A DNA stretch of 19,953 bases from Oxalobacteraceae bacterium UBA6018 (GTDB taxonomy: Bacteria; Pseudomonadota; Gammaproteobacteria; Burkholderiales; Burkholderiaceae_D). The notes beneath the pieces were generated by a model. It ran no database searches. It was not told the DNA's origin and saw nothing but the letters and a program-made list of their open reading frames with translations. The stretch's first letter is position 1; every line of letters begins with the position of its first letter. This document shows positions 7,070-14,456 of this stretch, in pieces. Location of the stretch: positions 1 through 19,953 of the forward strand of contig DIZW01000010.1 of the NCBI GenBank assembly GCA_002428015.1, written 5' to 3'. The position numbers and the translations under genes were made by a program.

Positions 7070-7777
7070 ATGCCCACTGACCCGCCAGCCGGCTACCAGA
7101 GCGTCGCCGTGCCGGTGTCGGAACGCATCCGCCAGCGTCTCACCGCCAGCAAGACGCGTTTCCACGCCAACGACAACATCGCCGATTTCATCGCGCCGGG
7201 CGAGCTCGACGCGCTGCTCGACGAGGTCAGCGCCAAGCTGCAAGGGGTGCTCGAGAGCCTGGTGATCGACACCGAGAGCGACCACAACACGATCGACACG
7301 GGCCGCCGCGTGGCCAAGATGTTCATCAACGAGGTGTTCGGCGGACGCTACGTCCCGATGCCGCCGGTCACCGAGTTCCCCAACGTGTCCCACCTGAACG
7401 AGCTGATGATCGTCGGCCCGATCACGGTGCGCAGCGCCTGCTCCCACCACCTGTGCCCGGTGATCGGCAAGGTGTGGATCGGCGTGATGCCCAACGAGCA
7501 CTCGAACCTGATTGGCTTGTCTAAGTATGCGCGCATCGCGCAATGGGTCATGGGGCGTCCGCAGATCCAGGAGGAGGCGGTGGTGCAGCTGGCCGACCTG
7601 CTGCAGGAGAAGATGCAGCCGGACGGCTTGGCGGTGGTGATGGAGGCCGACCATTTCTGCATGCAATGGCGCGGCGTGAAGGACATGGACGCGAAAATGA
7701 TCAACAGCGTCATGCACGGCTCGTTCTTGAAGGACAAGTCGCTGCGGCGCGAATTTCTCTCGCTGATCAAGCGCTAA
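7070..7777 (+). CDS. folE: GTP cyclohydrolase I
   Basis: A 235-residue type-IA GTP cyclohydrolase, which converts GTP to 7,8-dihydroneopterin triphosphate, the first step of tetrahydrofolate and pterin synthesis. Zinc ligands and the catalytic histidine are present: Cys124, His126 and His127 in SACSHHLCP, and Cys197 in DHFCMQWRG. QIQEE (165-169) contains the guanine-binding Glu equivalent (Glu168). The C-terminal 'FLKDKSLRREFLSLI' matches the family end. The usual E in C-E-H-H is replaced by Ser125, and the segment 'DTESDHNTIDTGRRVAKM' is divergent from typical FolE, so this may be a lineage-specific form or second copy. AGGA precedes the ATG by 7 nt. A BLUF photoreceptor gene follows after 24 bp. 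Confidence 0.95.
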   Translation: MPTDPPAGYQSVAVPVSERIRQRLTASKTRFHANDNIADFIAPGELDALLDEVSAKLQGVLESLVIDTESDHNTIDTGRRVAKMFINEVFGGRYVPMPPVTEFPNVSHLNELMIVGPITVRSACSHHLCPVIGKVWIGVMPNEHSNLIGLSKYARIAQWVMGRPQIQEEAVVQLADLLQEKMQPDGLAVVMEADHFCMQWRGVKDMDAKMINSVMHGSFLKDKSLRREFLSLIKR

Positions 7778-7801
7778 CCGCCACTCTTATCGGGGATCAT
7801 C

Positions 7802-8227
7802 ATGCTAGTTCGTCTTTTGTACGCCAGCCACGTGGTGGGCGAAGCGCAGTGCGACCTGATCCAGTCGATCATGCAGCAGTCGCACGCGCACAATCCCGCG
7901 CAGGGCATCACCGGCGTGCTGTGCCATAGCGACCGGGTGTTCATCCAGGTGCTCGAAGGCGGGCGCGAGCGCGTCAACGCGCTGTACGCCAAGATCCTCC
8001 AGGACAGCCGCCACACCGGCGTGCTGCTGCTCCACTACGAGGAAATCATCGAGCGCAAGTATGCCGGCTGGACCATGGGCCACGCCAACCTGTCGCGCAT
8101 CAACCCGTCGATCCTGCTGCGCTACGCCGAGATGCCGGGTCTGGACCCGCACGCCATGTCGGGCAAGAACGCCCTGGCCCTGATCGACGACCTGATGGCC
8201 AACGCGGCCATCATCGGGCGCTCCTGA
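7802..8227 (+). CDS. short BLUF-domain blue-light sensor
   Basis: A 141-residue protein consisting of one BLUF (sensor of blue light using FAD) domain plus a C-terminal helical tail. The photocycle residues are all present: Tyr7 in RLLYAS, Asn31 in HNPAQGITG, and Gln49 in DRVFIQVLEG. The conserved 'KYAGWTMG' supplies the Trp/Met switch region. There is no EAL, cyclase or other output domain, so it must signal through a protein partner, as PixD-type short BLUF proteins do. GGGGA lies about 8 nt before the ATG. It follows folE after 24 bp with no terminator in between, so it is likely co-transcribed. The terminator downstream (8259-8289) has its T-run on the other strand and serves the convergent receptor gene. 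Confidence 0.95.
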   Translation: MLVRLLYASHVVGEAQCDLIQSIMQQSHAHNPAQGITGVLCHSDRVFIQVLEGGRERVNALYAKILQDSRHTGVLLLHYEEIIERKYAGWTMGHANLSRINPSILLRYAEMPGLDPHAMSGKNALALIDDLMANAAIIGRS

Positions 8228-8258
8228 CGCCCACGCCGTTCCCCGCTCCGTCCGCGCG

Positions 8259-8289
8259 AAAAAAAACCGCCCCGCGACTGCCGGGGCGG
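8259..8289 (-). terminator. Rho-independent terminator of the TonB-dependent receptor gene
   Basis: Read on the minus strand: an 8-bp perfect GC stem (CCGCCCCG / CGGGGCGG, 8267-8274 with 8282-8289), a 7-nt loop, then eight T. It begins about 40 bp past the receptor stop codon. The plus strand lacks a T-run, so termination of the BLUF transcript here would be weaker. Confidence 0.9.
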
Positions 8290-8327
8290 CGTGAATGCGT
8301 CGGCGCCGCGGCGCCTCGGCGGGGAAA

Positions 8328-11285
8328 TTAAAACTTGTAGCGCAAGCCGGCCAGCACTTCGCGCCCGGTCACGTTGTCGACCACGACGCTGTTGCGCGCG
8401 CGGCTGATGAACTGGTCGTTTTCCTGGTTGGTCAGGTTGACGCCCTCCAGGGTCGCCTCCAGCCTGTCGTTGAACTTGTACGAGAACGAGACGTCGACGT
8501 TAAGCGACTTGTTCTTGCCCTCGACGTCGTTGTTGTTCTGGCCCGGCACCCGGGTCAGGAAGGCCGCACGCTGGGAGGCGGACAGGCGCGCGCTGACCTT
8601 GCCGTCGTCGTAGTACAGGGTGGCGTTCCACGACTTCGGCGACAGGTTCAGCAGGTCGTCCGTGATGACGGCCGCGCTGGTCGGCGAGACGACGTAATTG
8701 ATCTTCGACTTCACGTAGGTGTAGTTGAGCAGGGTGCCGAAGTTGCGGCCCCAGCCCGGCAGGAAGGTGAAGGGCTGCTGGTAGTTCAGCTCCAGGCCGC
8801 GCAGCTTGCCGCCGTCGGTGTTGATCGGCGCGGTGAACTGGAACACCTCGTCGCCCGTGAAGTTGGACGGCAGCAGCGACATCGGCAGGCCGGTGTCCTT
8901 GAACGCGACCTGCTGGCGGATGCTCTGGATGTAGGTGCTGATGTTCTTCTGGAACAGGCCCAGGCCCAGGAAGGCGTTCTTGGCGAAGTACCATTCGAGG
9001 CTGGTGTCGAAGGTCTTGGCGCGGAAGGGCTTGAGGTGGGGGTTGCCGGCCGTGATGGACAAGGTGCCGGTGGTGCTGACCGTGCCGCCCGGGCTCAGGT
9101 TGGCCAGCGGGGGACGCGACATCACCTTGGCGGCGGCGAAACGCGCCACGAAGCTGGGCGAGAGGGTCGCGGCGATGTTAAACGCCGGCAGCACGTCGCT
9201 GTAGTCGTTGTCGACGGTCACGGCGGTGCCGCCGCCGAGGGCCTGGTAGCCGGTGGCGCTCTGCTGGGTCTGCACGTAGCGCACGCCGACGTTGCCGCGC
9301 ACGGGAATGCCGGCCAGCTCGGTGTTGTAGTCGGCCATCATGAACAGGCCGTTGTCCTCCTCGGTCACGGAGCGGTTGTTGCCGCGCGCGTTGCCGTTGG
9401 TGATGGAGGACAGGGTGAAGTCGCCCGGCCCGCCCGCAGGGCCGCTCTTGACGCAGTTGCAGTAGATGTCGTAGGCCTTGGCGATGGCGTTCAGGTTGGG
9501 GATCGCCCAGCTGGTCGGGGTGCCGGCCGGCAGGTCCTGGCCGCGGCCGAAGCCGGTCAGGATGGTCGTCAGGCTGGCCACCGAGGTGCCGGCGGGCGGG
9601 GCGAAGATCGTGTCGCCCTGGTTCGCGCGGCGCGACTCGTAGGAATCGAAGGCGTATTTCTTGAAGTCGAAACCGCCCTTGATGCTGAGCGTGTCGGGAA
9701 TGGCGTCCCACACCAGCTCGGCGTGGGCCACGTCGTTGCGGTTGTTGGCGCCTTGCGGACGGATGCGGATCTCGCTGGCGGTGGTGTTGGCGATGCTCGA
9801 CGGCTGGGTGCCGCTGGCCACCTGCGGGATGCCGATCAGGGTCAGCGCGCCACCGGCCTGGGTCACGTCGAAGGGGTAGCTGATGGTCGGCAGGCGGTCG
9901 CTCTTGCGGAAGTCCATCGTGTAGCCGTTGACGTTGAGCGCGTCCAGGGTGGTGGTGGTCTGGACCGGATTCTTGAAGCGCGATTCGGCGCGGCCGATGC
10001 GCGCGCTCAGGTGCACGCTGTCGCTGATCTCCTGCTCCAGGCTCAGGGTGGGCTGGGTGAAGGTGGTCGACAGTTCGTCGAAGCGCGACTCGGCGCGGAT
10101 GTCGACGCCGTTGTAGGTGCCGTACAGCAGCGCGCCATTGTTGGCGTAGGCCGTGCTCACGACGCTGGTCTGCGGCTTGCCGCCCTGGCTGGCGCTGCGG
10201 CTGAACGAGATCGCCTCGAGGAAGTCCTCCTGGCGGGTGGCGCTGAGCTTGGAGTAGAGCATGTCCAGGGTCAGCAGGGTGCCGCGCTGGGGCTTCCATT
10301 GCATCGACGCGGTCAGGCCGAGCCGGTCCTGGTCGTGGGTGAGGCGGCCGTAGCGCGGAAGGCGCGGGGTGAAGTTGTTGGCGCTGCTGGCGGCCTGGTA
10401 GGCGGCGATGTTGTCCGGGGTGCCTGCCAGGCGCGCCACGCCCTGGGCCGCCGGGCCGCAGGTGGTGGCGGTGGAGTTGCTCGGGTTGGCGGTGAGGCCG
10501 GTGGGCGCGCACCAGCCGCCCGAGGACGGGCCGTTGTCCCAGCGCACGGTCGAGAAGCCTTCTTCGTACAGCTTGCGCTGCGAGTAGGCGCCCGACAGCA
10601 GCACGCCGAACTTGCGGTCCTCGCTGGTGTTCGAGAGCAGGAAGGCGACCCGCGGGGTGGTCTTCTTGGACAGGTCGTTGTAGCTGCCCTTGATGGCGAC
10701 GTTGCCGTTGAAGCCTTTTTTCAGGTCCAGCGGGCGCATGGTCTGCAGGTCCACCGTGGCGCCGAGCGAGCCTTCGTCGACGTCGGCCTGGGAGCTCTTG
10801 CGCACCGTGAGCGAGCTGAATAGTTCGGAGGCGAACACGTTGAAGTCGAAGCCGCGCGAGCGGTTGGCGCCGCCCGAGCTGTCGGTGCCGCCGGTGGTGG
10901 CCAGGCCCTCGATACCGTTGATGCGCACCCGCGTGAAGTCCTGGCCCAGGCCGCGCACGGTGATGCTGCGGCCTTCGCCGGCGTCGCGGTCGATCACCAC
11001 GCCGGGCACGCGTTGCAGCGATTCGGCCAGGTTGGTGTCGGGGAACTTGCCCATGTCTTCGGACTTGATCACGTCGACAATGCTGTTCTCCTGGCGCTTC
11101 GTGTTGAGCGCGCTTTCGAGCGAGGCGCGCAGGCCCGTCACCACGACCTGGGTCGGTTCGGTGGCGGTGGCGGGACTCTGTGCGTAGGCGGCCTGGATCG
11201 ACAGCGCGAGCACGCTCGCCGAGGTGGTGCCGATCAGGCGGGCCGCGGACTTGCCGAGGGCGAGGGTGGGGTGGTGCAGGCGCAT
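8328..11285 (-). CDS. TonB-dependent outer-membrane receptor, oligosaccharide type
   Basis: A 985-residue outer-membrane active transporter of the large TonB-dependent group found in polysaccharide loci (TIGR01782-like). From the ATG at 11285: a long signal peptide to about residue 35 (AAYAQS), a TonB box-like TQVVVTG (45-51), the plug domain (about 60-175, with 'PDTNLAESLQRVPGVVIDRD' and 'ITVRGLGQDFTRVRINGIEG'), then the beta-barrel ending in the terminal aromatic 'GLRYKF'. The 11285 start is preferred over an in-frame ATG at 11327 because GGAG lies 8 nt upstream and the signal peptide follows directly. The substrate is inferred from the neighbouring enzymes to be pectin-derived oligosaccharide. 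No SusD partner is present, as expected for Proteobacteria. The upstream 388-bp region carries candidate regulatory sites. Confidence 0.95.
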   Translation of the reverse strand: MRLHHPTLALGKSAARLIGTTSASVLALSIQAAYAQSPATATEPTQVVVTGLRASLESALNTKRQENSIVDVIKSEDMGKFPDTNLAESLQRVPGVVIDRDAGEGRSITVRGLGQDFTRVRINGIEGLATTGGTDSSGGANRSRGFDFNVFASELFSSLTVRKSSQADVDEGSLGATVDLQTMRPLDLKKGFNGNVAIKGSYNDLSKKTTPRVAFLLSNTSEDRKFGVLLSGAYSQRKLYEEGFSTVRWDNGPSSGGWCAPTGLTANPSNSTATTCGPAAQGVARLAGTPDNIAAYQAASSANNFTPRLPRYGRLTHDQDRLGLTASMQWKPQRGTLLTLDMLYSKLSATRQEDFLEAISFSRSASQGGKPQTSVVSTAYANNGALLYGTYNGVDIRAESRFDELSTTFTQPTLSLEQEISDSVHLSARIGRAESRFKNPVQTTTTLDALNVNGYTMDFRKSDRLPTISYPFDVTQAGGALTLIGIPQVASGTQPSSIANTTASEIRIRPQGANNRNDVAHAELVWDAIPDTLSIKGGFDFKKYAFDSYESRRANQGDTIFAPPAGTSVASLTTILTGFGRGQDLPAGTPTSWAIPNLNAIAKAYDIYCNCVKSGPAGGPGDFTLSSITNGNARGNNRSVTEEDNGLFMMADYNTELAGIPVRGNVGVRYVQTQQSATGYQALGGGTAVTVDNDYSDVLPAFNIAATLSPSFVARFAAAKVMSRPPLANLSPGGTVSTTGTLSITAGNPHLKPFRAKTFDTSLEWYFAKNAFLGLGLFQKNISTYIQSIRQQVAFKDTGLPMSLLPSNFTGDEVFQFTAPINTDGGKLRGLELNYQQPFTFLPGWGRNFGTLLNYTYVKSKINYVVSPTSAAVITDDLLNLSPKSWNATLYYDDGKVSARLSASQRAAFLTRVPGQNNNDVEGKNKSLNVDVSFSYKFNDRLEATLEGVNLTNQENDQFISRARNSVVVDNVTGREVLAGLRYKF

Positions 11286-11412
11286 CGGTGTGTCTCCATT
11301 GTTGTTTTCTCTATTTCGGGCCGCCACGTTCTATGCCGTCGTCGGTTACCGAAGCTCCTTGAACCGTCCAGACCGCGCTTGCGCGGCCGGTTGGTCAAAT
11401 CGGTGAGCAATT

Positions 11413-11437
11413 TAAACACGATATCGGCGCGTGTTTA
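11413..11437. promoter_or_regulatory. perfect inverted repeat upstream of receptor (TAAACACG-N9-CGTGTTTA)
   Basis: Two perfect 8-bp arms separated by 9 bp, centred about 140 bp upstream of the receptor start codon. The arrangement suits a dimeric repressor or activator. On the receptor strand the proximal arm contains TTTAAAT, a possible -10 region. It is unrelated in sequence to the TGGTC(A/C)GGCCA motif, so it would indicate a second regulator. Confidence 0.4.
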
Positions 11438-11503
11438 CATCGGGTGGTGCGCAATTTGTTCGGGTCGCGTGGGTTGGGTGCCGAGCAAGTTCGCGTATTG
11501 ACA

Positions 11504-11533
11504 CGTAAGATGGCGTAAAGATGCGTGAAAATA
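11504..11533. repeat. three helically phased 10-bp direct repeats
   Basis: CGTAAGATGG, CGTAAAGATG and CGTGAAAATA follow one another at an exact 10-bp period, so equivalent bases lie on the same helix face. This could be an activator array or simply AT-rich low complexity. It lies directly next to the hairpin at 11533-11580. Confidence 0.35.
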
Positions 11534-11580
11534 CAATAAAAAACGGCAATGCCGCGAACGAGAACTGCCGTATTTATTGT
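11533..11580 (-). terminator. hairpin with T-run downstream of the DUF4861 gene
   Basis: ACAATAAAAAACGGCA (11533-11548) and TGCCGTATTTATTGT (11566-11580) are almost perfectly complementary around a 17-nt loop. Read on the minus strand, the ACGGCA/TGCCGT core is followed by six T, so it can terminate the GH105-DUF4861 transcript 94 nt after its stop. It could instead be a leader hairpin of the receptor mRNA. The loop is longer than usual for a strong terminator. Confidence 0.5.
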
Positions 11581-11617
11581 CAAAATTGGTCGATATGTCA
11601 CTCAAAAAAACAACATG

Positions 11618-11628
11618 TGGTCAGGCCA
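11618..11628. promoter_or_regulatory. operator-like site O3 (TGGTCAGGCCA)
   Basis: Identical 11-mer to site O1 in the GH105/esterase-GH43 divergent region. It fits the TGGTN-type half-site layout of FadR-subfamily GntR regulators. It lies in the non-coding gap 46 bp after the DUF4861 stop and about 330 bp before the receptor start, so it could control a receptor promoter in this region. Confidence 0.5.
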
Positions 11629-11673
11629 AAACTGCTTATTTCCCGTGTAGTGGCTTGATCCGGTCAGTCCAGA

Positions 11674-12915
11674 TTAGTCTTTTGGTAGCTTTGAAATCGA
11701 TACCGCGAGCGGATGGGCCGCGCGGATGGCGGCGTTGGCGACGTAGTCTTCCCACGCCTGGCGGGTGGTGATGGCGCCGGCCCGGCTCCAGGCGGCGCCG
11801 GCGAAATAGCGCAAGGGCTTGCCGGACGCTACATGGGCCAGCACCAGGTTGTTGAGCGCATCCTGGGCGTAGCCGTCGGCCCCGGGCACGATCACGGCGG
11901 TGCCGATGGCGCCGTTGCTGGCCTGCTCGACCCACTGCATGAGGGCCGCGTCGGCGCGGCGTTCGATCAGCGCGACCTTGGGCGACTGGCCCTTGTCGGT
12001 CGGCGTCTTGTTCAGGCCCACGGCCACGTCCAGGCGCGCCGGTCCGCTGAAGCTGAAGGTGCTGTCGATCTGGTCGAGCTGGTGGCCGGCGTCGACGGTG
12101 AAGCGCTTGACCTCGCTGACCTTGGTGCCGGCCGCGTCCCAGCCGTCGTAGGCCAGCTCGAACACGGCGCGCACCGGGCCGTTGGCGAGCACCTTCCAGC
12201 TGCTGTAGTTGGCGCTGGTGGCCAGGGTCGTGCCGTCCCACACGCCGGTGCCGCCGCAGCCGCGCGACTTGCCGACGTTGTACATGTCCATGCCTTCACC
12301 CTCGTCGTGGTGATAATGGTCGTGGCCCTTGTTGTACCAGCGGTCCACGATCGGGTAGGCGACGCGCTTGAACCAGATGTCCAGGCCGCTCGTGACCAGC
12401 ACCTCCTTGCGTCTGCCCGACTGGGCCGGCGCGGCCAGGGCCGGGCCGTAGGTGCGGTGGCCTATCCTGTCGTTCTCCCAGGCGAAGTCGTCCAGGCGCT
12501 CCGGCACGTAGCGGGCGTAGGCCTGGGCGGGGAACACGGGCGCGATCGCGGCTATCTGTTCGATGGTGAAGACGGCGCGTTTTTCCCCGGGCGCGAAGTC
12601 GTGCTGGAAGATCAATTCGCCATAGGCCACGCCGGCGCCGCCTGGGTCCTTGGCCAGCGGCGCGATGTTCGTCACCTGGTGCGCCAGCACGTGGCCGGCC
12701 GCGTCCTTGACGGCGATATGCTGGATCTGGGCGCCCGGCAGGATGCGGTTGACCTCGGCCCAGGGCAGGGTGATGGTCTCGGACGGGCGCGCGATGTCGA
12801 TGTCGTTGGCGACGCTGACCTGGGCCCGTTCGGCGCCGTGGGCCAGGGGCAGGGCCATGGCCAGCAGGGCGGCGGCAGGATGGAAACGCGACGGATGAGG
12901 CGGCTGAAATGGCAT
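11674..12915 (-). CDS. DUF4861 family secreted protein
   Basis: A 413-residue secreted protein recognised as DUF4861 from its pattern and from its place beside GH105, where this family commonly occurs in pectin/rhamnogalacturonan loci. A signal peptide ends near LAHGA (residue 28). The mature region begins with a beta-rich part ('DIARPSETITLPWAEV') and contains a striking conserved block near 201-222, with HHDEGEGMDMY followed by a glycine-rich SRGCGG. The cluster of His, Asp and Glu looks like a catalytic or metal-binding site, but no activity is established to my knowledge. AAAGGA precedes the ATG at 12915, and the gap to the GH105 stop is only 12 bp, so the two are one operon. It probably acts in the periplasm on the same unsaturated uronide oligomers. 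Family call by motif memory, not by search. Confidence 0.85.
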   Translation of the reverse strand: MPFQPPHPSRFHPAAALLAMALPLAHGAERAQVSVANDIDIARPSETITLPWAEVNRILPGAQIQHIAVKDAAGHVLAHQVTNIAPLAKDPGGAGVAYGELIFQHDFAPGEKRAVFTIEQIAAIAPVFPAQAYARYVPERLDDFAWENDRIGHRTYGPALAAPAQSGRRKEVLVTSGLDIWFKRVAYPIVDRWYNKGHDHYHHDEGEGMDMYNVGKSRGCGGTGVWDGTTLATSANYSSWKVLANGPVRAVFELAYDGWDAAGTKVSEVKRFTVDAGHQLDQIDSTFSFSGPARLDVAVGLNKTPTDKGQSPKVALIERRADAALMQWVEQASNGAIGTAVIVPGADGYAQDALNNLVLAHVASGKPLRYFAGAAWSRAGAITTRQAWEDYVANAAIRAAHPLAVSISKLPKD

Positions 12916-12927
12916 GGGCGCTGTCCT

Positions 12928-14334
12928 TTACGGGTGTTCGCTGTAATCGGTGCGGGCCCCGTTCCTGGGCACGTAATGGTAGGTGCGCACGCGGTACTGC
13001 ACGTCGATGGCGGGATTGGTGACCAGCTTGATCATCTCGGCGCCGGCCAGCAGGGTCGGGCCGTAGCCGTGCATGGCGTCCACGCTGGTGGGGCGGTTGT
13101 AGTAGTAGACCTGGTCGCCCGCCAGGGTGGTGCCGACGCAGGTGCCTTCGACCTGGCCCTTGGCGTTGATGCGGGCCGACAGCGCGTCCCACCCGGCCTG
13201 GGCCACCGAGCCGTAGGTCGTCGGGCTGATCCAGCCCTGGTTGATGGCGTGCGCGATCGCGTACACGAACATCGCGCTCGACGAGGTCTCGAGGTAGGAA
13301 TCGTCGCGGTCTATCATCTGGTGCCACAGGCCGGCGCCGGACTGCTTTTCCGCGATGCCGTGCAGGGCCAGGCGCAGCTGCGCCAGCACCTTCGGGTAGC
13401 CGGGGTGGGTCTTGGGCAGCACGTCGAGCAGGTCCGACATGCTCAGCACCGCCCAGCCGTTGGCACGGCCCCAGTAGAAGCGCGGCGCGTCGGGATTGTT
13501 GGCGTGCCAGCCGTGGGTGTAGATGCCCAGGGCCGGGTTGAACAGGCGCGCCGACATGCCCAGCACGTTGTTGACGGCGTCGTCGAAATAGGCCGTGTCG
13601 CCGCTCAGGTGGCCCAGCTCGGCCAGGGCCGGCACGCCCATGTACATGTCGTCGGCCCACACCGAGCTCGCCTGCGGGCGCTGGCGCGCCAGCGTGCCGT
13701 CGGCCAGGCGGTACTGCTTCTTGGCGACCCAGTCGCCGCAGGTGGCGATCATGCCCGACAGGTCCGGGCCGATGTGGGCGAAGCGGGCGCGGATCATGGC
13801 CGCGCACATGGAGCCGGCGTCGTCGAGGGCGCGCGGATCGAGAAAGCGCGCGAAGCTGTTGGCCCGCCCCAGGTGGAAGGCGGCCTCCTGGGCGCGGAAG
13901 TAGGGCTGCACCTGCTGGAAGAAGCGGAAATGGCGCTCGGTCATCTGGCCGAAGCGGGCGTCGCCGGTCACCTCGCGCGCCTTCATCAGGCCGGCGTGCA
14001 CCACGCCCATCTCGTAGGCCATCAGGTGGACGTCGCCGCTCCGGCTGTCGAACACGGCGCCGGCGACGGGCTTGCTGAAATCGGTGACCGGCTGGCCGCT
14101 CGCCTTGTCCACCACGCGGGTGGGCGTGATCGCCTCCAGGTAGACCCGGATGCGGTTCAGGGCCTCGGTGATCTCGGCCACCACCGGCTTCTTGTACGGC
14201 ACCGGGTAACTGCCTTCACCGGAGTCGTGCGGATTCTTGTTGTCCGGATTGCGGTAAGGGCCGTCGGCGCGCGCCGGGGCGGCCAGCAGGGCCAGGCTCG
14301 CGAGCGCCGCGAGCAGTTTGATTGACGTCTTCAC
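12928..14334 (-). CDS. GH105 unsaturated rhamnogalacturonyl/galacturonyl hydrolase
   Basis: A 468-residue secreted GH105 (YteR/YesR-like, alpha6/alpha6 barrel) that removes the 4,5-unsaturated uronic acid left at the non-reducing end by pectate or rhamnogalacturonan lyases. The signal peptide is at 1-23 (LAAPARA). Family motifs are 'WADDMYMG' (226-233, containing the likely catalytic Asp equivalent to YteR Asp143), 'GRANGW' (289-294) and 'ETSSSAM' (349-355). The start is a GTG at 14334, preceded by a perfect AGGAGG four bases upstream. An ATG at 14338 directly beside the Shine-Dalgarno is out of frame. It is the first gene of an operon with DUF4861, transcribed from the divergent region holding operators O1 and O2. 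The signal peptide indicates a periplasmic enzyme. Confidence 0.94.
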   Translation of the reverse strand: MKTSIKLLAALASLALLAAPARADGPYRNPDNKNPHDSGEGSYPVPYKKPVVAEITEALNRIRVYLEAITPTRVVDKASGQPVTDFSKPVAGAVFDSRSGDVHLMAYEMGVVHAGLMKAREVTGDARFGQMTERHFRFFQQVQPYFRAQEAAFHLGRANSFARFLDPRALDDAGSMCAAMIRARFAHIGPDLSGMIATCGDWVAKKQYRLADGTLARQRPQASSVWADDMYMGVPALAELGHLSGDTAYFDDAVNNVLGMSARLFNPALGIYTHGWHANNPDAPRFYWGRANGWAVLSMSDLLDVLPKTHPGYPKVLAQLRLALHGIAEKQSGAGLWHQMIDRDDSYLETSSSAMFVYAIAHAINQGWISPTTYGSVAQAGWDALSARINAKGQVEGTCVGTTLAGDQVYYYNRPTSVDAMHGYGPTLLAGAEMIKLVTNPAIDVQYRVRTYHYVPRNGARTDYSEHP

Positions 14335-14349
14335 GCATCCTCCTATTTT

Positions 14350-14360
14350 TGGTCAGGCCA
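14350..14360. promoter_or_regulatory. operator-like site O1 (TGGTCAGGCCA)
   Basis: It lies between the -10 box and the ribosome site of GH105, covering the expected transcription start, and is identical to O3. Its start is 19 bp from the equivalent base of O2, close to two helical turns, so cooperative binding is possible. Confidence 0.6.
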
Positions 14361-14388
14361 TTCTAATTTGGTCCGGCCAAATATGCAA
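14360..14388 (-). promoter_or_regulatory. putative sigma70 promoter of the GH105-DUF4861 operon
   Basis: On the minus strand: TTGCAT (14383-14388), exactly 17 bp of spacer, then TAGAAT (14360-14365), five of six matches to the -10 consensus. The spacer is exactly operator O2, and O1 starts at the -10. Transcription would begin within O1, giving a short leader before AGGAGG. Confidence 0.6.
14366..14382. promoter_or_regulatory. operator-like site O2 (ATTTGG-TCCGG-CCAAAT)
   Basis: A 17-bp site with perfect 6-bp inverted arms around a 5-bp centre. The core TGGTCCGGCCA differs from O1 and O3 by one base. It resembles FadR/GntR-type operators. Placed between -35 and -10 of the GH105 promoter, it would block RNA polymerase when bound. 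It also lies upstream of the divergent esterase-GH43 gene. Confidence 0.65.
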
Positions 14389-14456
14389 TGCGGACTAACC
14401 GCTTTTCCGGCTTCCATGGCATACTGGAACATCCCATCCACCTGCCATCGACCATC

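Larger units (their letters stand above)
11286..11673. other. 388-bp non-coding region upstream of the receptor gene
   Basis: This stretch separates the DUF4861 stop from the receptor start, on the same strand, and has lower GC than its surroundings. It holds a copy of the operator-like motif, a terminator-like hairpin, a triple 10-bp phased repeat, an inverted repeat with 8-bp arms and a small GC hairpin (11373-11386). No convincing small ORF was found. No clear sigma70 promoter for the receptor could be fixed. Confidence 0.7.

Noticed and set aside
8295..10823. 842-codon plus-strand open frame antisense to the TonB-dependent receptor
   Set aside because: It is a mirror frame of a clear receptor gene, with no recognisable motif, and it runs through the receptor's terminator.
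11713..14325. 870-codon plus-strand open frame antisense to DUF4861 and GH105
   Set aside because: It spans two well-supported genes and their junction, and its composition is typical of antisense GC-rich frames.
14388..14456. Upstream extension of the esterase-GH43 reading frame to an earlier ATG
   Set aside because: It would put 23 non-hydrophobic residues before a normal signal peptide and begin immediately beside the GH105 promoter.
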